From the NCBI GenBank assembly GCA_900544445.1, contig UQVK01000046.1:1-27167 (forward strand): a DNA stretch of 27,167 nt, written 5' to 3'. This document shows, piece by piece, positions 1 to 6,507 of this stretch (positions are counted from its first letter, which is position 1; each line of letters opens with the position of its first letter). The translations under genes were made by a program, and so were the position numbers. The DNA is from an uncultured Lachnospiraceae bacterium. Lineage in GTDB: Bacteria; Bacillota; Clostridia; Lachnospirales; Lachnospiraceae. The notes below the pieces were generated by a model that was not told the DNA's origin, made no database searches, and saw only the letters and a program-made list of their open reading frames with translations.

Positions 1-1635
1 ATCGACGAGCTGGGGCAGTGGACGCAGAAGGAATGGAAGAAGAAAGTTACGAACAGGCAGGAGTGCACCCGGATTCTTCAGGAGCTTCTTTCCCGGGCGG
101 AAGCGGCGCAAAAGGAAGAACAGGAGCGTGGCAGCGCCTTTCCGTTCGCGGACTGGGATGCCTATGGCGGCTGGGTGAAGAAAAAATTCCGGAAAACGGG
201 CTGGTTTCATGTGGAGCGGGAAAACGGCAGATACTGGCTGGCTGACCCGGAAGGAAACGCCTTTCTTTCTGCGGGTCTTGACTGCATCAATCCCGGAGAG
301 GGAACCCGCCTTGGCCCCGTACTTCCCTTCGTGGGAGAGAAGGTGAGGAAGGGATATCTGGAGGCTGTCAGGAGGGAAGAAGAGCAGGAAGCAGCCAGGC
401 AGAAAAAGGAGGCCGGAAATGCCGCGGAAACCGGAACGGGATCGGATGCTGGAAACAGGCCGGCAAACAGCCACGGCAGCAGCCGGCGGAAAGCATATGA
501 TTTCTTTAACTACGGCGTGGAGAATCTGAAGAAGGCCTTTGGGGAGGACTGGAAGGAATGCTGGATGAAAATCATCCGGTATTATCTGTGCTCCTGGGGA
601 ATCAATACCATCGGCAACTGGTCCGACCGGGAATTTATCCGTTTCGCCCGTCTGCCCTATGTGATTCCGCTGGACTCCTTTTCCGAAGAGGGCTATCCAC
701 ATACGCAAGACACTGTTTTCCGGGACTTTCCCGATGTGTTTTCTCCGGAATATGAGGAGTCGGCGAAGCGGTATGCCGACGGACTTGTGCCGTTCGTCTC
801 CGATCCTCTCCTGATCGGGTATTTCATGAGAAATGAACCGGAATGGGCCTTCGTGTACGGGCTGAACATCGCGGAGGAAATGCTGGCAAATCCGGCGCAG
901 ACCTGCTGCCGGGCGCAGTTTCGGAAACGGATGGAAGAAAAGTACGGTTCGATCGGGCGCTTCAATGAGGCTTGGCGCACCTCCTTCTCCGGATTTGACG
1001 GACTGGACCGGGAGATTTACAAAGCGGCGTCCCTGTCGCCGGAGGCGGAAGCGGATCTGAGGGCGTTTTCAGAGGAAATGATCACCCGTTATGTGGAGAT
1101 TCCGGCGAAAGAACTCAGGAAAGTGGACGGCAATCACCTGAATCTGGGGATGCGCTACGCTTATCTTACGGACAAAAGCCTGCTGTGCGGCTCGGAATAT
1201 TTTGACGTGTTTTCCATCAACAGTTACCAGATCACGCCCCTGGAGCCGGTGGAGAAGGCGGCGGGCTGGCTGGACAAGCCGGTGATGGTGGGAGAATTCC
1301 ATCAGGGCGCGCTGGATGTGGGGCTGACGGCCCACGGCATCCGCGGAGTGACGAATCAGGAGCAGCGCGGATGCGCTTACCGTTATTATCTGGAACAGGG
1401 CCTGACCCATCCCCATTTTCTGGGCGCTCATTATTTTCAGCTTAATGACCAGAGCTGCCTGGGACGCTTTGACGGGGAAAATTACCAGATCGGCCTGATC
1501 GATGTCTGCATGCAGGAATATGAAGCGATGACGGAGGCCATGCGCGCCTGCCACGCGGGGATGTATCGGGTGGCAGCCGGGGAGGAAGCGGCATGGGAAA
1601 ACGTGCCGGAGGATATTGATCCGATTCATTATTAG
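1..1635 (+). CDS. Clan GH-A glycoside hydrolase (beta-agarase/GH50-like or GH42-like), 5' truncated
   Basis: The frame is open from base 1, so the gene is cut by the window edge; 544 residues are visible and the first internal ATG is not needed. The block reading GWFHVERENGRYWLADPEG is the entry motif common in GH50-like and related agarase/galactosidase-type proteins. Two glutamates fit a TIM-barrel retaining hydrolase: the acid/base in MRNEPEW (codon 279 from base 1) and the nucleophile in VGEFHQG (codon 432). I see no signal peptide, but the true N terminus is missing. Between the entry motif and the barrel core (about codons 120-165) lies a hydrophilic Glu/Lys/Gly/Asn-rich insert that looks like a linker. 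The family is read from motif style only; the substrate is unknown, with a galactoside the likeliest. It ends in a strong terminator and precedes a LacI gene. Confidence 0.8.
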   Translation: MDELGQWTQKEWKKKVTNRQECTRILQELLSRAEAAQKEEQERGSAFPFADWDAYGGWVKKKFRKTGWFHVERENGRYWLADPEGNAFLSAGLDCINPGEGTRLGPVLPFVGEKVRKGYLEAVRREEEQEAARQKKEAGNAAETGTGSDAGNRPANSHGSSRRKAYDFFNYGVENLKKAFGEDWKECWMKIIRYYLCSWGINTIGNWSDREFIRFARLPYVIPLDSFSEEGYPHTQDTVFRDFPDVFSPEYEESAKRYADGLVPFVSDPLLIGYFMRNEPEWAFVYGLNIAEEMLANPAQTCCRAQFRKRMEEKYGSIGRFNEAWRTSFSGFDGLDREIYKAASLSPEAEADLRAFSEEMITRYVEIPAKELRKVDGNHLNLGMRYAYLTDKSLLCGSEYFDVFSINSYQITPLEPVEKAAGWLDKPVMVGEFHQGALDVGLTAHGIRGVTNQEQRGCAYRYYLEQGLTHPHFLGAHYFQLNDQSCLGRFDGENYQIGLIDVCMQEYEAMTEAMRACHAGMYRVAAGEEAAWENVPEDIDPIHY

Positions 1636-1636
1636 G

Positions 1637-1664
1637 AAAACTGCCGCTTTGCGGCAGTTTTTTT
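1637..1664 (+). terminator. Rho-independent terminator after the GH-A hydrolase gene
   Basis: A perfect 11-bp stem (AAAACTGCCGC with GCGGCAGTTTT) closes on a TTT loop and runs into a T tract. It begins one base after the stop codon. Confidence 0.92.
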
Positions 1665-1674
1665 GAGGAAAGGG

Positions 1675-1703
1675 TTGGTAATTCCCACAGTATATATTAT
1701 AAT
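1675..1703 (+). promoter_or_regulatory. Sigma-A-type promoter of the LacI/AraC regulator pair
   Basis: TTGGTA (1675-1680) and a perfect TATAAT (1698-1703) are separated by 17 bases, about 50 bases upstream of the LacI start and just after the preceding terminator. Confidence 0.75.
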
Positions 1704-1752
1704 AAGTAAAAAGAGAGCTTGAAACCGGCCTCAGAAAGAAACGGGTACTGAC

Positions 1753-2790
1753 ATGGAAAAAGAGACAATAAGCATATATACCATAGCGAAGGAAGCGGGG
1801 GTTTCTCCGGCCACCGTATCCAGAGTGCTTACAGGGAGCGCGAAGGTAAGCGAGGAGAAAAGGGCCAGGGTGCAGGCCCTGATTGAAAAATACAGCTTTA
1901 CGCCAAACGCGCTCGCAAGAGGTTTAAGCAGTGTGGAGACGAAGGTGATCGGTTTGATGGTTTCCGATATCCGCAACCCGTTCTATGCGACAATGGTGGT
2001 GGAATGCGAAAAGGCCGCGAATGAACGGGGATATCTTCTGATGCTGTGCAATTCGCTTGGAAGCAATGAGATGGAATCCTCTTATCTGGAAAAGTTTTAC
2101 AGTCAGCGGGTGGATGCAGTGATCCAGATCGGCGGAAAGGTGGACGAGCTGGTTTCGGATACCCGGTATGTGCAAAGCATCAATAAGGTGGCAAGCTCCA
2201 TGCCGGTCCTGATCACGGGAAAGCTGGATGGAGCCGACTGCTATCAGGTGAATATCGATGAGGGACAGGCCATGGAACTCCTGATCCGTTTTCTGATCGG
2301 AAACGGCCATCAGGACATTGCGCTGGTCGGCGGCCGTGGAGACGTGAAATCCACGGTGGATAAAAGGTTGCGCTACCGGCAGATGCTGTGGAAATTCGGC
2401 ATACCTGTAAAGGAAGAATACATTGTGGATGGAGACAGCTATGATATTGAAAGCGGTTCGCAGGCCATGCGGCAGTTCATGCGCCAGGATCATCCGATGC
2501 CCTCCGCCATCATTGCCATCAATGATTTTACGGCAGTCGGCGTGATCCGTACCCTGCAGGAGGCGGGCTATCAGATTCCGGAGGACATCTCTGTGGTGAG
2601 CTTTGATAATACCTATATCGCTGAAACCTGTATGCCCAGGCTGACCTGTGTGGGATATGACTACAGAATGTTCGGACATCTCCTGATTGATACGGCGGTG
2701 CGCCTGATCCATAAGGAAGAGCCGCCCAGGATACAGATGGTGAAGTCCAGACTGGTGATCCGGGATTCCTGCAAATGCCTGAACGACTGA
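1753..2790 (+). CDS. LacI/GalR-family transcriptional regulator
   Basis: The 345-residue length is typical of the family. Residues about 5-55 form the LacI helix-turn-helix and hinge (IYTIAKEAGVSPATVSRVL, then a YxPNxxARxL-type hinge helix). The remainder is a periplasmic-binding-protein-like effector domain with the usual VIGLMVSDIRNPFY opening and a C-terminal ISVVSFDN strand. Such proteins bind operators and respond to a sugar or sugar derivative; the inducer here cannot be read. It lies between the GH-A gene and an AraC gene 24 bases downstream, so the two regulators probably form one transcript from the promoter at 1675-1703. The start ATG has only a weak purine-rich site (AGAAAG) upstream. 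It likely controls nearby glycan genes, which is inference. Confidence 0.93.
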   Translation: MEKETISIYTIAKEAGVSPATVSRVLTGSAKVSEEKRARVQALIEKYSFTPNALARGLSSVETKVIGLMVSDIRNPFYATMVVECEKAANERGYLLMLCNSLGSNEMESSYLEKFYSQRVDAVIQIGGKVDELVSDTRYVQSINKVASSMPVLITGKLDGADCYQVNIDEGQAMELLIRFLIGNGHQDIALVGGRGDVKSTVDKRLRYRQMLWKFGIPVKEEYIVDGDSYDIESGSQAMRQFMRQDHPMPSAIIAINDFTAVGVIRTLQEAGYQIPEDISVVSFDNTYIAETCMPRLTCVGYDYRMFGHLLIDTAVRLIHKEEPPRIQMVKSRLVIRDSCKCLND

Positions 2791-2814
2791 GGAAAAGGGA
2801 AGGAGACGCAGGTT

Positions 2815-3747
2815 ATGTTTTATCTGATGGATCCCGGAATCCTGCCCTCTGTGAGGCTGGCGGACTCTGTTGTGATAGAGCCGCCCTATGTGCACAAGCG
2901 CCGAAAGGCGGACGAATTTATTCTGTATCTGATCAAAAGGGGGGTCATGTATCTGCAGGAAGACGGCGTTCCCATAACGCTGCAGCCGCAGGATGTGTGC
3001 ATACTGGACCCGTCATGCACCCACGAAGGGCTGAAGGCCTCCTGGTGTGAATATTTTTATATCCATTTCCGTCACCCTTCCATCCGAAGAATTGATGAAA
3101 ACGGGATGGAGGATTTTCAGAAAATGCTTCTGGAAAACAGGCGGTCTTCCATCCAGAGCAATATATTCAGTTATGAAAAATGCGAGGGAGAGAGACTTTA
3201 TCTGCCGAAGCTGTATCACATGTCCGATTACGGCAGCCTGGTCCGGGTGACGGAGCTTTTCAACGACGCGATCGGGAAAAATACCAGGCAGCTGGAAAAT
3301 TATAAGATCCAGCTGGCCTGCCGGGTTCTGGAGGCATTTACCGAGATCGCCAGAAGCTATGTCACCACGGAAACGGCGCAGTATGTGGAGTCTCAGCCGC
3401 GTTCCTACCGGGTGGTACAGGAGCTTTTGAATTATCTGAACAGCGAATATGCCTCCAACATCACGGGGGAGCTTCTGGAAAAGGAATTCGGAGGCAACTT
3501 TGATTATATGAACCGGACTTTCAAGAAGGTCACAGGTGAAACGATTTTCCGGTATCTGAACAGGGTCCGCATCAATCACGCAAAAACACTGATTCTGAAT
3601 ACGCCTCTGAAAATGTCCGTGATCGGAACCCGGGTCGGTTTTTCGGACGAATACTATTTCAGCAGGGTTTTTAAGAAATATACCGGAAAATCCCCAACGG
3701 AATATGCCAGAGAGGGGATGAACGGACGAAATACAACGGGCTGCTGA
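2815..3747 (+). CDS. AraC-family transcriptional regulator (cupin plus HTH)
   Basis: The product has 310 residues. The N-terminal half is a cupin-like sensor (about residues 15-90, with the QPQDVCILDPSCTHEG stretch after the first strands). The C-terminal 100 residues carry the two AraC helix-turn-helix units; the second reads MSVIGTRVGFSDEYYFSRVF, followed by KKYTGKSPTEYA, the family signature. An AGGAG site at 2801-2805 sits 9 bases from the ATG, confirming the start. It follows the LacI gene by 24 bases, so both sense proteins are probably co-expressed. AraC proteins of this layout are usually activators of sugar-use genes. The controlled operon is not shown by the sequence; the truncated hydrolase gene upstream is one candidate. 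Confidence 0.92.
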   Translation: MFYLMDPGILPSVRLADSVVIEPPYVHKRRKADEFILYLIKRGVMYLQEDGVPITLQPQDVCILDPSCTHEGLKASWCEYFYIHFRHPSIRRIDENGMEDFQKMLLENRRSSIQSNIFSYEKCEGERLYLPKLYHMSDYGSLVRVTELFNDAIGKNTRQLENYKIQLACRVLEAFTEIARSYVTTETAQYVESQPRSYRVVQELLNYLNSEYASNITGELLEKEFGGNFDYMNRTFKKVTGETIFRYLNRVRINHAKTLILNTPLKMSVIGTRVGFSDEYYFSRVFKKYTGKSPTEYAREGMNGRNTTGC

Positions 3748-3785
3748 GACGGCGTTTTCGATTTCTTTGAGAGACTGCCGTGTTT

Positions 3786-4397
3786 TCAGCCCTTTCTTTT
3801 TGTGAGTCCGGTGGCACAGGCCATGGTGAGAAAATGAAAATCCATACACCGGTTATCACGGTAAAGATCGGTCATAAGCCGGGTGAGCGGATGCCGGGTA
3901 AGGCCTCCGCTTTCATCGAACTGGTTGAGATATGCGAGAAAACGGCCGGGGTCGTTTGGGGGCATACGGGCAAAGGCATCCTGTGTGGAGGTAAAAACGG
4001 CGTCGCACAGAAGGCAGAGCAGCAGCGCGTGCCTGCGGTTCTGAATGATGCTTCCGCAGCGATAAAGGACCTGATCTCTGGAAGAGAGAATGCGGATGGT
4101 GATGTAGGCCAGCCCTCTGAGAGAATAGCCGTCTTTTAGTCCCGGAAAGCCGCCCGGCGTTGGAAAACCGAGAGATTCATAGGCTTCGAGCCAGATGGTT
4201 CGCCCCTTTGGCAGGCGGCACAGGAATGTGATGTTCTGCGCAAAATTTTCGGTTTCAGAGCCGTCGAATTCCACGCCCATCTCCGTCATGAAACCGATCG
4301 GGTCATATTCCAGCACTTCCCAGGTGATATCGCCCTTTTCGGTCCGATCGGCGACGGCGGCCAGAAGCTTCTGGATTTCGGGTGAGTTCAGATCCAT
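3786..4397 (-). CDS. Hypothetical protein, 203 residues
   Basis: I do not recognise this protein. It is soluble in character with no signal peptide or clear membrane span; the N-terminal half is acidic and mixed alpha/beta (for example WEVLEYDPIGFMTEMGVEFD) and the C-terminal half is helical with a hydrophobic stretch LLLCLLCDAVF and a basic tail ending in TKRKG. The coding call rests on a full-length frame, a ribosome binding site (AAGGA about 9 bases from the ATG) and a well-formed promoter 157 bases upstream. It is convergent with the AraC gene (38 bases apart) and divergent from the XRE regulator. A role linked to that regulator is possible but is only suggested by position. Confidence 0.72.
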   Translation of the reverse strand: MDLNSPEIQKLLAAVADRTEKGDITWEVLEYDPIGFMTEMGVEFDGSETENFAQNITFLCRLPKGRTIWLEAYESLGFPTPGGFPGLKDGYSLRGLAYITIRILSSRDQVLYRCGSIIQNRRHALLLCLLCDAVFTSTQDAFARMPPNDPGRFLAYLNQFDESGGLTRHPLTRLMTDLYRDNRCMDFHFLTMACATGLTKRKG

Positions 4398-4432
4398 ATC
4401 TTTGAGTCCTTTCCTTCGTTTCCCTGTCTGTC

Positions 4433-4455
4433 AGGAGAAAGTCTCCTTATAAGGA
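4433..4455. other. Short hairpin and 12-base palindrome in the leader of the 203-residue gene
   Basis: AGGAGA (4433-4438) pairs with TCTCCT (4442-4447) over a 3-base loop, and TCCTTATAAGGA (4444-4455) is a perfect palindrome overlapping it. Both lie in the predicted 5' leader of the minus-strand gene. They may be structural or regulatory; there is no T tract to make them a terminator. Confidence 0.4.
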
Positions 4456-4560
4456 TTTCCCGAAAAAAATAAAAATATTACGCAGTCTGGAATAAAAGAA
4501 TCAGATTTTCTTTGTTTCCCTGTTCATTAAACTAACACAATAAAAATACTTTGTTGGTTT

Positions 4561-4589
4561 ATTATATTATACTTTCACGATGGTTACAA
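4561..4589 (-). promoter_or_regulatory. Sigma-A-type promoter of the 203-residue gene
   Basis: On the minus strand TTGTAA (4589-4584) and TATAAT (4566-4561) are 17 bases apart. The predicted transcript starts near 4554, giving a leader of about 155 bases before the start codon at 4397. Confidence 0.65.
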
Positions 4590-4601
4590 TAGTTATAGTT
4601 T

Positions 4602-4630
4602 AACCGAAGCCGCGAAGGAGCTATTCGGTT
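4602..4630. repeat. Inverted repeat AACCGAA/TTCGGTT, candidate operator upstream of the XRE gene
   Basis: Two perfect 7-base arms (4602-4608 and 4624-4630) flank 15 bases in the divergent intergenic region. The position, about 75 bases before the XRE start, suits an autoregulatory operator, but the arms could equally form a leader hairpin. Confidence 0.4.
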
Positions 4631-4705
4631 ATGAACAGACCGTGAGCGGATTGCGAATATCTGCCGGGTATGGAAAGCGACAATCGGGAAAGAAGGTGTG
4701 CGGAA

Positions 4706-5053
4706 ATGGCAGTGAACAGCAAGGCAATGGGCAGAAGAATCAAGGCCGCGAGAAAGAAAGCGGCGATGACGCAGGCCAGACTGGCGGAAGAGGTTGGAAT
4801 CAGCGAGGTTCACGTCAGCAACCTGGAATCCGGGACGGGAAATCCGAGTCTTGCAACTCTGGTGGATATCGCAAATGTGCTGTCCGTTTCCACAGACGAA
4901 CTGCTGTGTGACAGCGTGGTATGCTGTAAGCCCGTATTTCAGAAGGAAATTCTGGAAACCACCGCCGACTGCGATGATTATGAGATCCGCGTGCTGAGTT
5001 ACATTCTGAAGGCGGCGAAGATAGCTTTAAGAGATAATCAGGATTTGAAATAA
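4706..5053 (+). CDS. XRE-family (Cro/CI-type HTH) transcriptional regulator
   Basis: The chosen ATG gives 115 residues and is preceded by AGAAGG nine bases away; an in-frame ATG at 4670 lacks such a site. Residues about 8-65 form an HTH_3 domain: MGRRIKAARKKAAMTQARLA, then EVGISEVHVSNLESG as the recognition helix region and a PSLATLVDIANVL closing helix. The C-terminal 50 residues are an acidic helical tail with two adjacent cysteines (VVCC). Similar small regulators in Clostridia are often free-standing. It is divergent from the 203-residue gene and ends at a bidirectional terminator shared with the MATE gene. An inverted repeat at 4602-4630 is a candidate self-operator. Confidence 0.88.
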   Translation: MAVNSKAMGRRIKAARKKAAMTQARLAEEVGISEVHVSNLESGTGNPSLATLVDIANVLSVSTDELLCDSVVCCKPVFQKEILETTADCDDYEIRVLSYILKAAKIALRDNQDLK

Positions 5054-5061
5054 GAGTCGAA

Positions 5062-5102
5062 AAAAGGGAGGCAGGCTGTGCTTACAGTCCGTCTCCCTTT
5101 TC
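5062..5102. terminator. Bidirectional terminator between the XRE and MATE genes
   Basis: AAAAGGGAG (5062-5070) pairs with CTCCCTTTT (5093-5101); an inner CTGT/ACAG stem adds to it. The minus-strand reading ends in six Ts and the plus-strand reading in four, fitting the convergent genes on either side. Confidence 0.8.
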
Positions 5103-5104
5103 CA

Positions 5105-6487
5105 TTATATATATTTCCGCGTCCAGCGGCGGGAACGCCACCGGAAGAAAAAGGTCAGGCCGCGGAACAGTTCGTCCATCATGAAGGCGATCCAGCAGCC
5201 GGTGAGCCCCAGGCCGAGGCGGACACCCAGAATGTAGGAAAACAGGATGCTCATGGCCCAGGAGGAAAAGATGGAAACCACCATGGAAAACATCACATCA
5301 CCGGCACCGCGCAGGGAGTTGTCCTCGATGTGATTGAAGGCACGGCCGATTTCCACGAAGATGTCCACGAAGAAAATGGGCGCTGCCATGGCAAAAATGG
5401 CCGGATCATCGGTGAACAGATGCAGCAGCGGTCTTCCGAAAATGCAGATGAGCGTGGAACCGATCAGATTCAGAAGCACGGCGATGCGCAGATTCTGCAG
5501 GTTCAGGCGGTATGCCTTGTCGTATTCCTCCGCTCCCACAAGCCAGCCGATGATCAGGGAGGTGGCGGAGCCCAGAGACATTCCCACTACATATATGTAG
5601 AAAAATATACTGGACAGATAGATCTTTGTAGAGATGGCCGTAGTACCCAGGATTGCCAGGATGGAAGTGGTCACCACCTGAGAGATGGAATAGGACATGG
5701 AGCTGATTCCTCCCGGAAGTCCGATGTGCAGGATGCTTCCGATACATTTGAGGGTCTTCCAGTTCTTTTTCCGAAACTGCAGGTCGAGAGAACTTCCTGC
5801 CAGACAGACCGCAATCAGAAGAAAAGCCAGCCCGCGGCTGATTACACTGGTGACAGCGATGCCGGATACCCCGTACAGGGGCGTTTCAAAGGGGCGGAAA
5901 ATCACGATGATGTTTAGAATCGCGTTCATGATATTCATGAACAGAGAAGCCGCCACCGCGATTTTGGGCTTTCCATAGCTCCGGAATATGGCGGAGATGG
6001 ACGAGATCAGCGCCTGGAAGAAAGAAAAGGAGACGCAGATCCGGAAATACAGCGCCGCATCCGCAAGCACCTGTCCGGTCAGATTCATCATCCGCATGAG
6101 AGAAACGGCAAACAGGGACAGAACGCCTCCCACCAGGAGGCTGAGCGCAAAGCTGCAGAGTATGGCAGTGAAGGCGGCGTCCGATGCCTGATCCTTTTTC
6201 TTCGCGCCCAGCCTGTGGCTGATGAAGATGCTGGTGCCCGTGCTGATTACGGTATAAAAGGTATAAATCATGCTTAACAGCTGATTCGCCGCTCCGACGG
6301 CCGCCACTGCGTCGTCGGAGTACTGGCTCAGAATCAGTGTGTTTACGGTCCCCATGGAGTTGGTGAGAAGGGATTCCACCAGCAGGGGAAGAAAGATGGA
6401 AAAAAGAGACAGCATGCCCTGGGGCGTTTCAATGCGGCTCAGGCTTCTGTCATAAAGCTTCACGCGCGGTAATGTGATGGCTTTCAT
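5105..6487 (-). CDS. MATE-family multidrug/metabolite efflux transporter
   Basis: The product of about 460 residues has the twelve hydrophobic spans expected of the MATE family in two six-span halves, separated by a loop near QFRKKNWKTL. Family-like stretches include LLVESLLTNSMGTVNTLILSQYSD in span 1-2 and AVAAVGAANQL. MATE proteins are Na+ or H+ antiporters that export cationic compounds. The ATG at 6487 has GGAAAGG eight to nine bases upstream; a TTG eight codons earlier would overlap the GH2 stop and lacks a site. It is 20 bases downstream of the GH2 gene, so it is probably co-transcribed from the GH2 promoter, an unusual pairing. The substrate is unknown; an aglycone released by the hydrolase is one speculation. 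Confidence 0.92.
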   Translation of the reverse strand: MKAITLPRVKLYDRSLSRIETPQGMLSLFSIFLPLLVESLLTNSMGTVNTLILSQYSDDAVAAVGAANQLLSMIYTFYTVISTGTSIFISHRLGAKKKDQASDAAFTAILCSFALSLLVGGVLSLFAVSLMRMMNLTGQVLADAALYFRICVSFSFFQALISSISAIFRSYGKPKIAVAASLFMNIMNAILNIIVIFRPFETPLYGVSGIAVTSVISRGLAFLLIAVCLAGSSLDLQFRKKNWKTLKCIGSILHIGLPGGISSMSYSISQVVTTSILAILGTTAISTKIYLSSIFFYIYVVGMSLGSATSLIIGWLVGAEEYDKAYRLNLQNLRIAVLLNLIGSTLICIFGRPLLHLFTDDPAIFAMAAPIFFVDIFVEIGRAFNHIEDNSLRGAGDVMFSMVVSIFSSWAMSILFSYILGVRLGLGLTGCWIAFMMDELFRGLTFFFRWRSRRWTRKYI

Positions 6488-6507
6488 GTCTGATATCCTT
6501 TCCGCCG

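Noticed and set aside
3749..3781. ACGGC/GCCGT pair between the AraC gene and the 203-residue gene as a terminator
   Set aside because: The arms are only five bases with a loop of more than 20 bases, so support is too weak.
4631..4645. A four-codon leader peptide (MNRP) after GAAGGAG, before the XRE gene
   Set aside because: It has a good ribosome site, but it is too short to support as a gene and no attenuator structure follows.
5078..5917. A 279-residue open frame on the plus strand
   Set aside because: It is antisense to the MATE gene, has a composition rich in Gly, His and Gln without any domain, and lacks a ribosome site.
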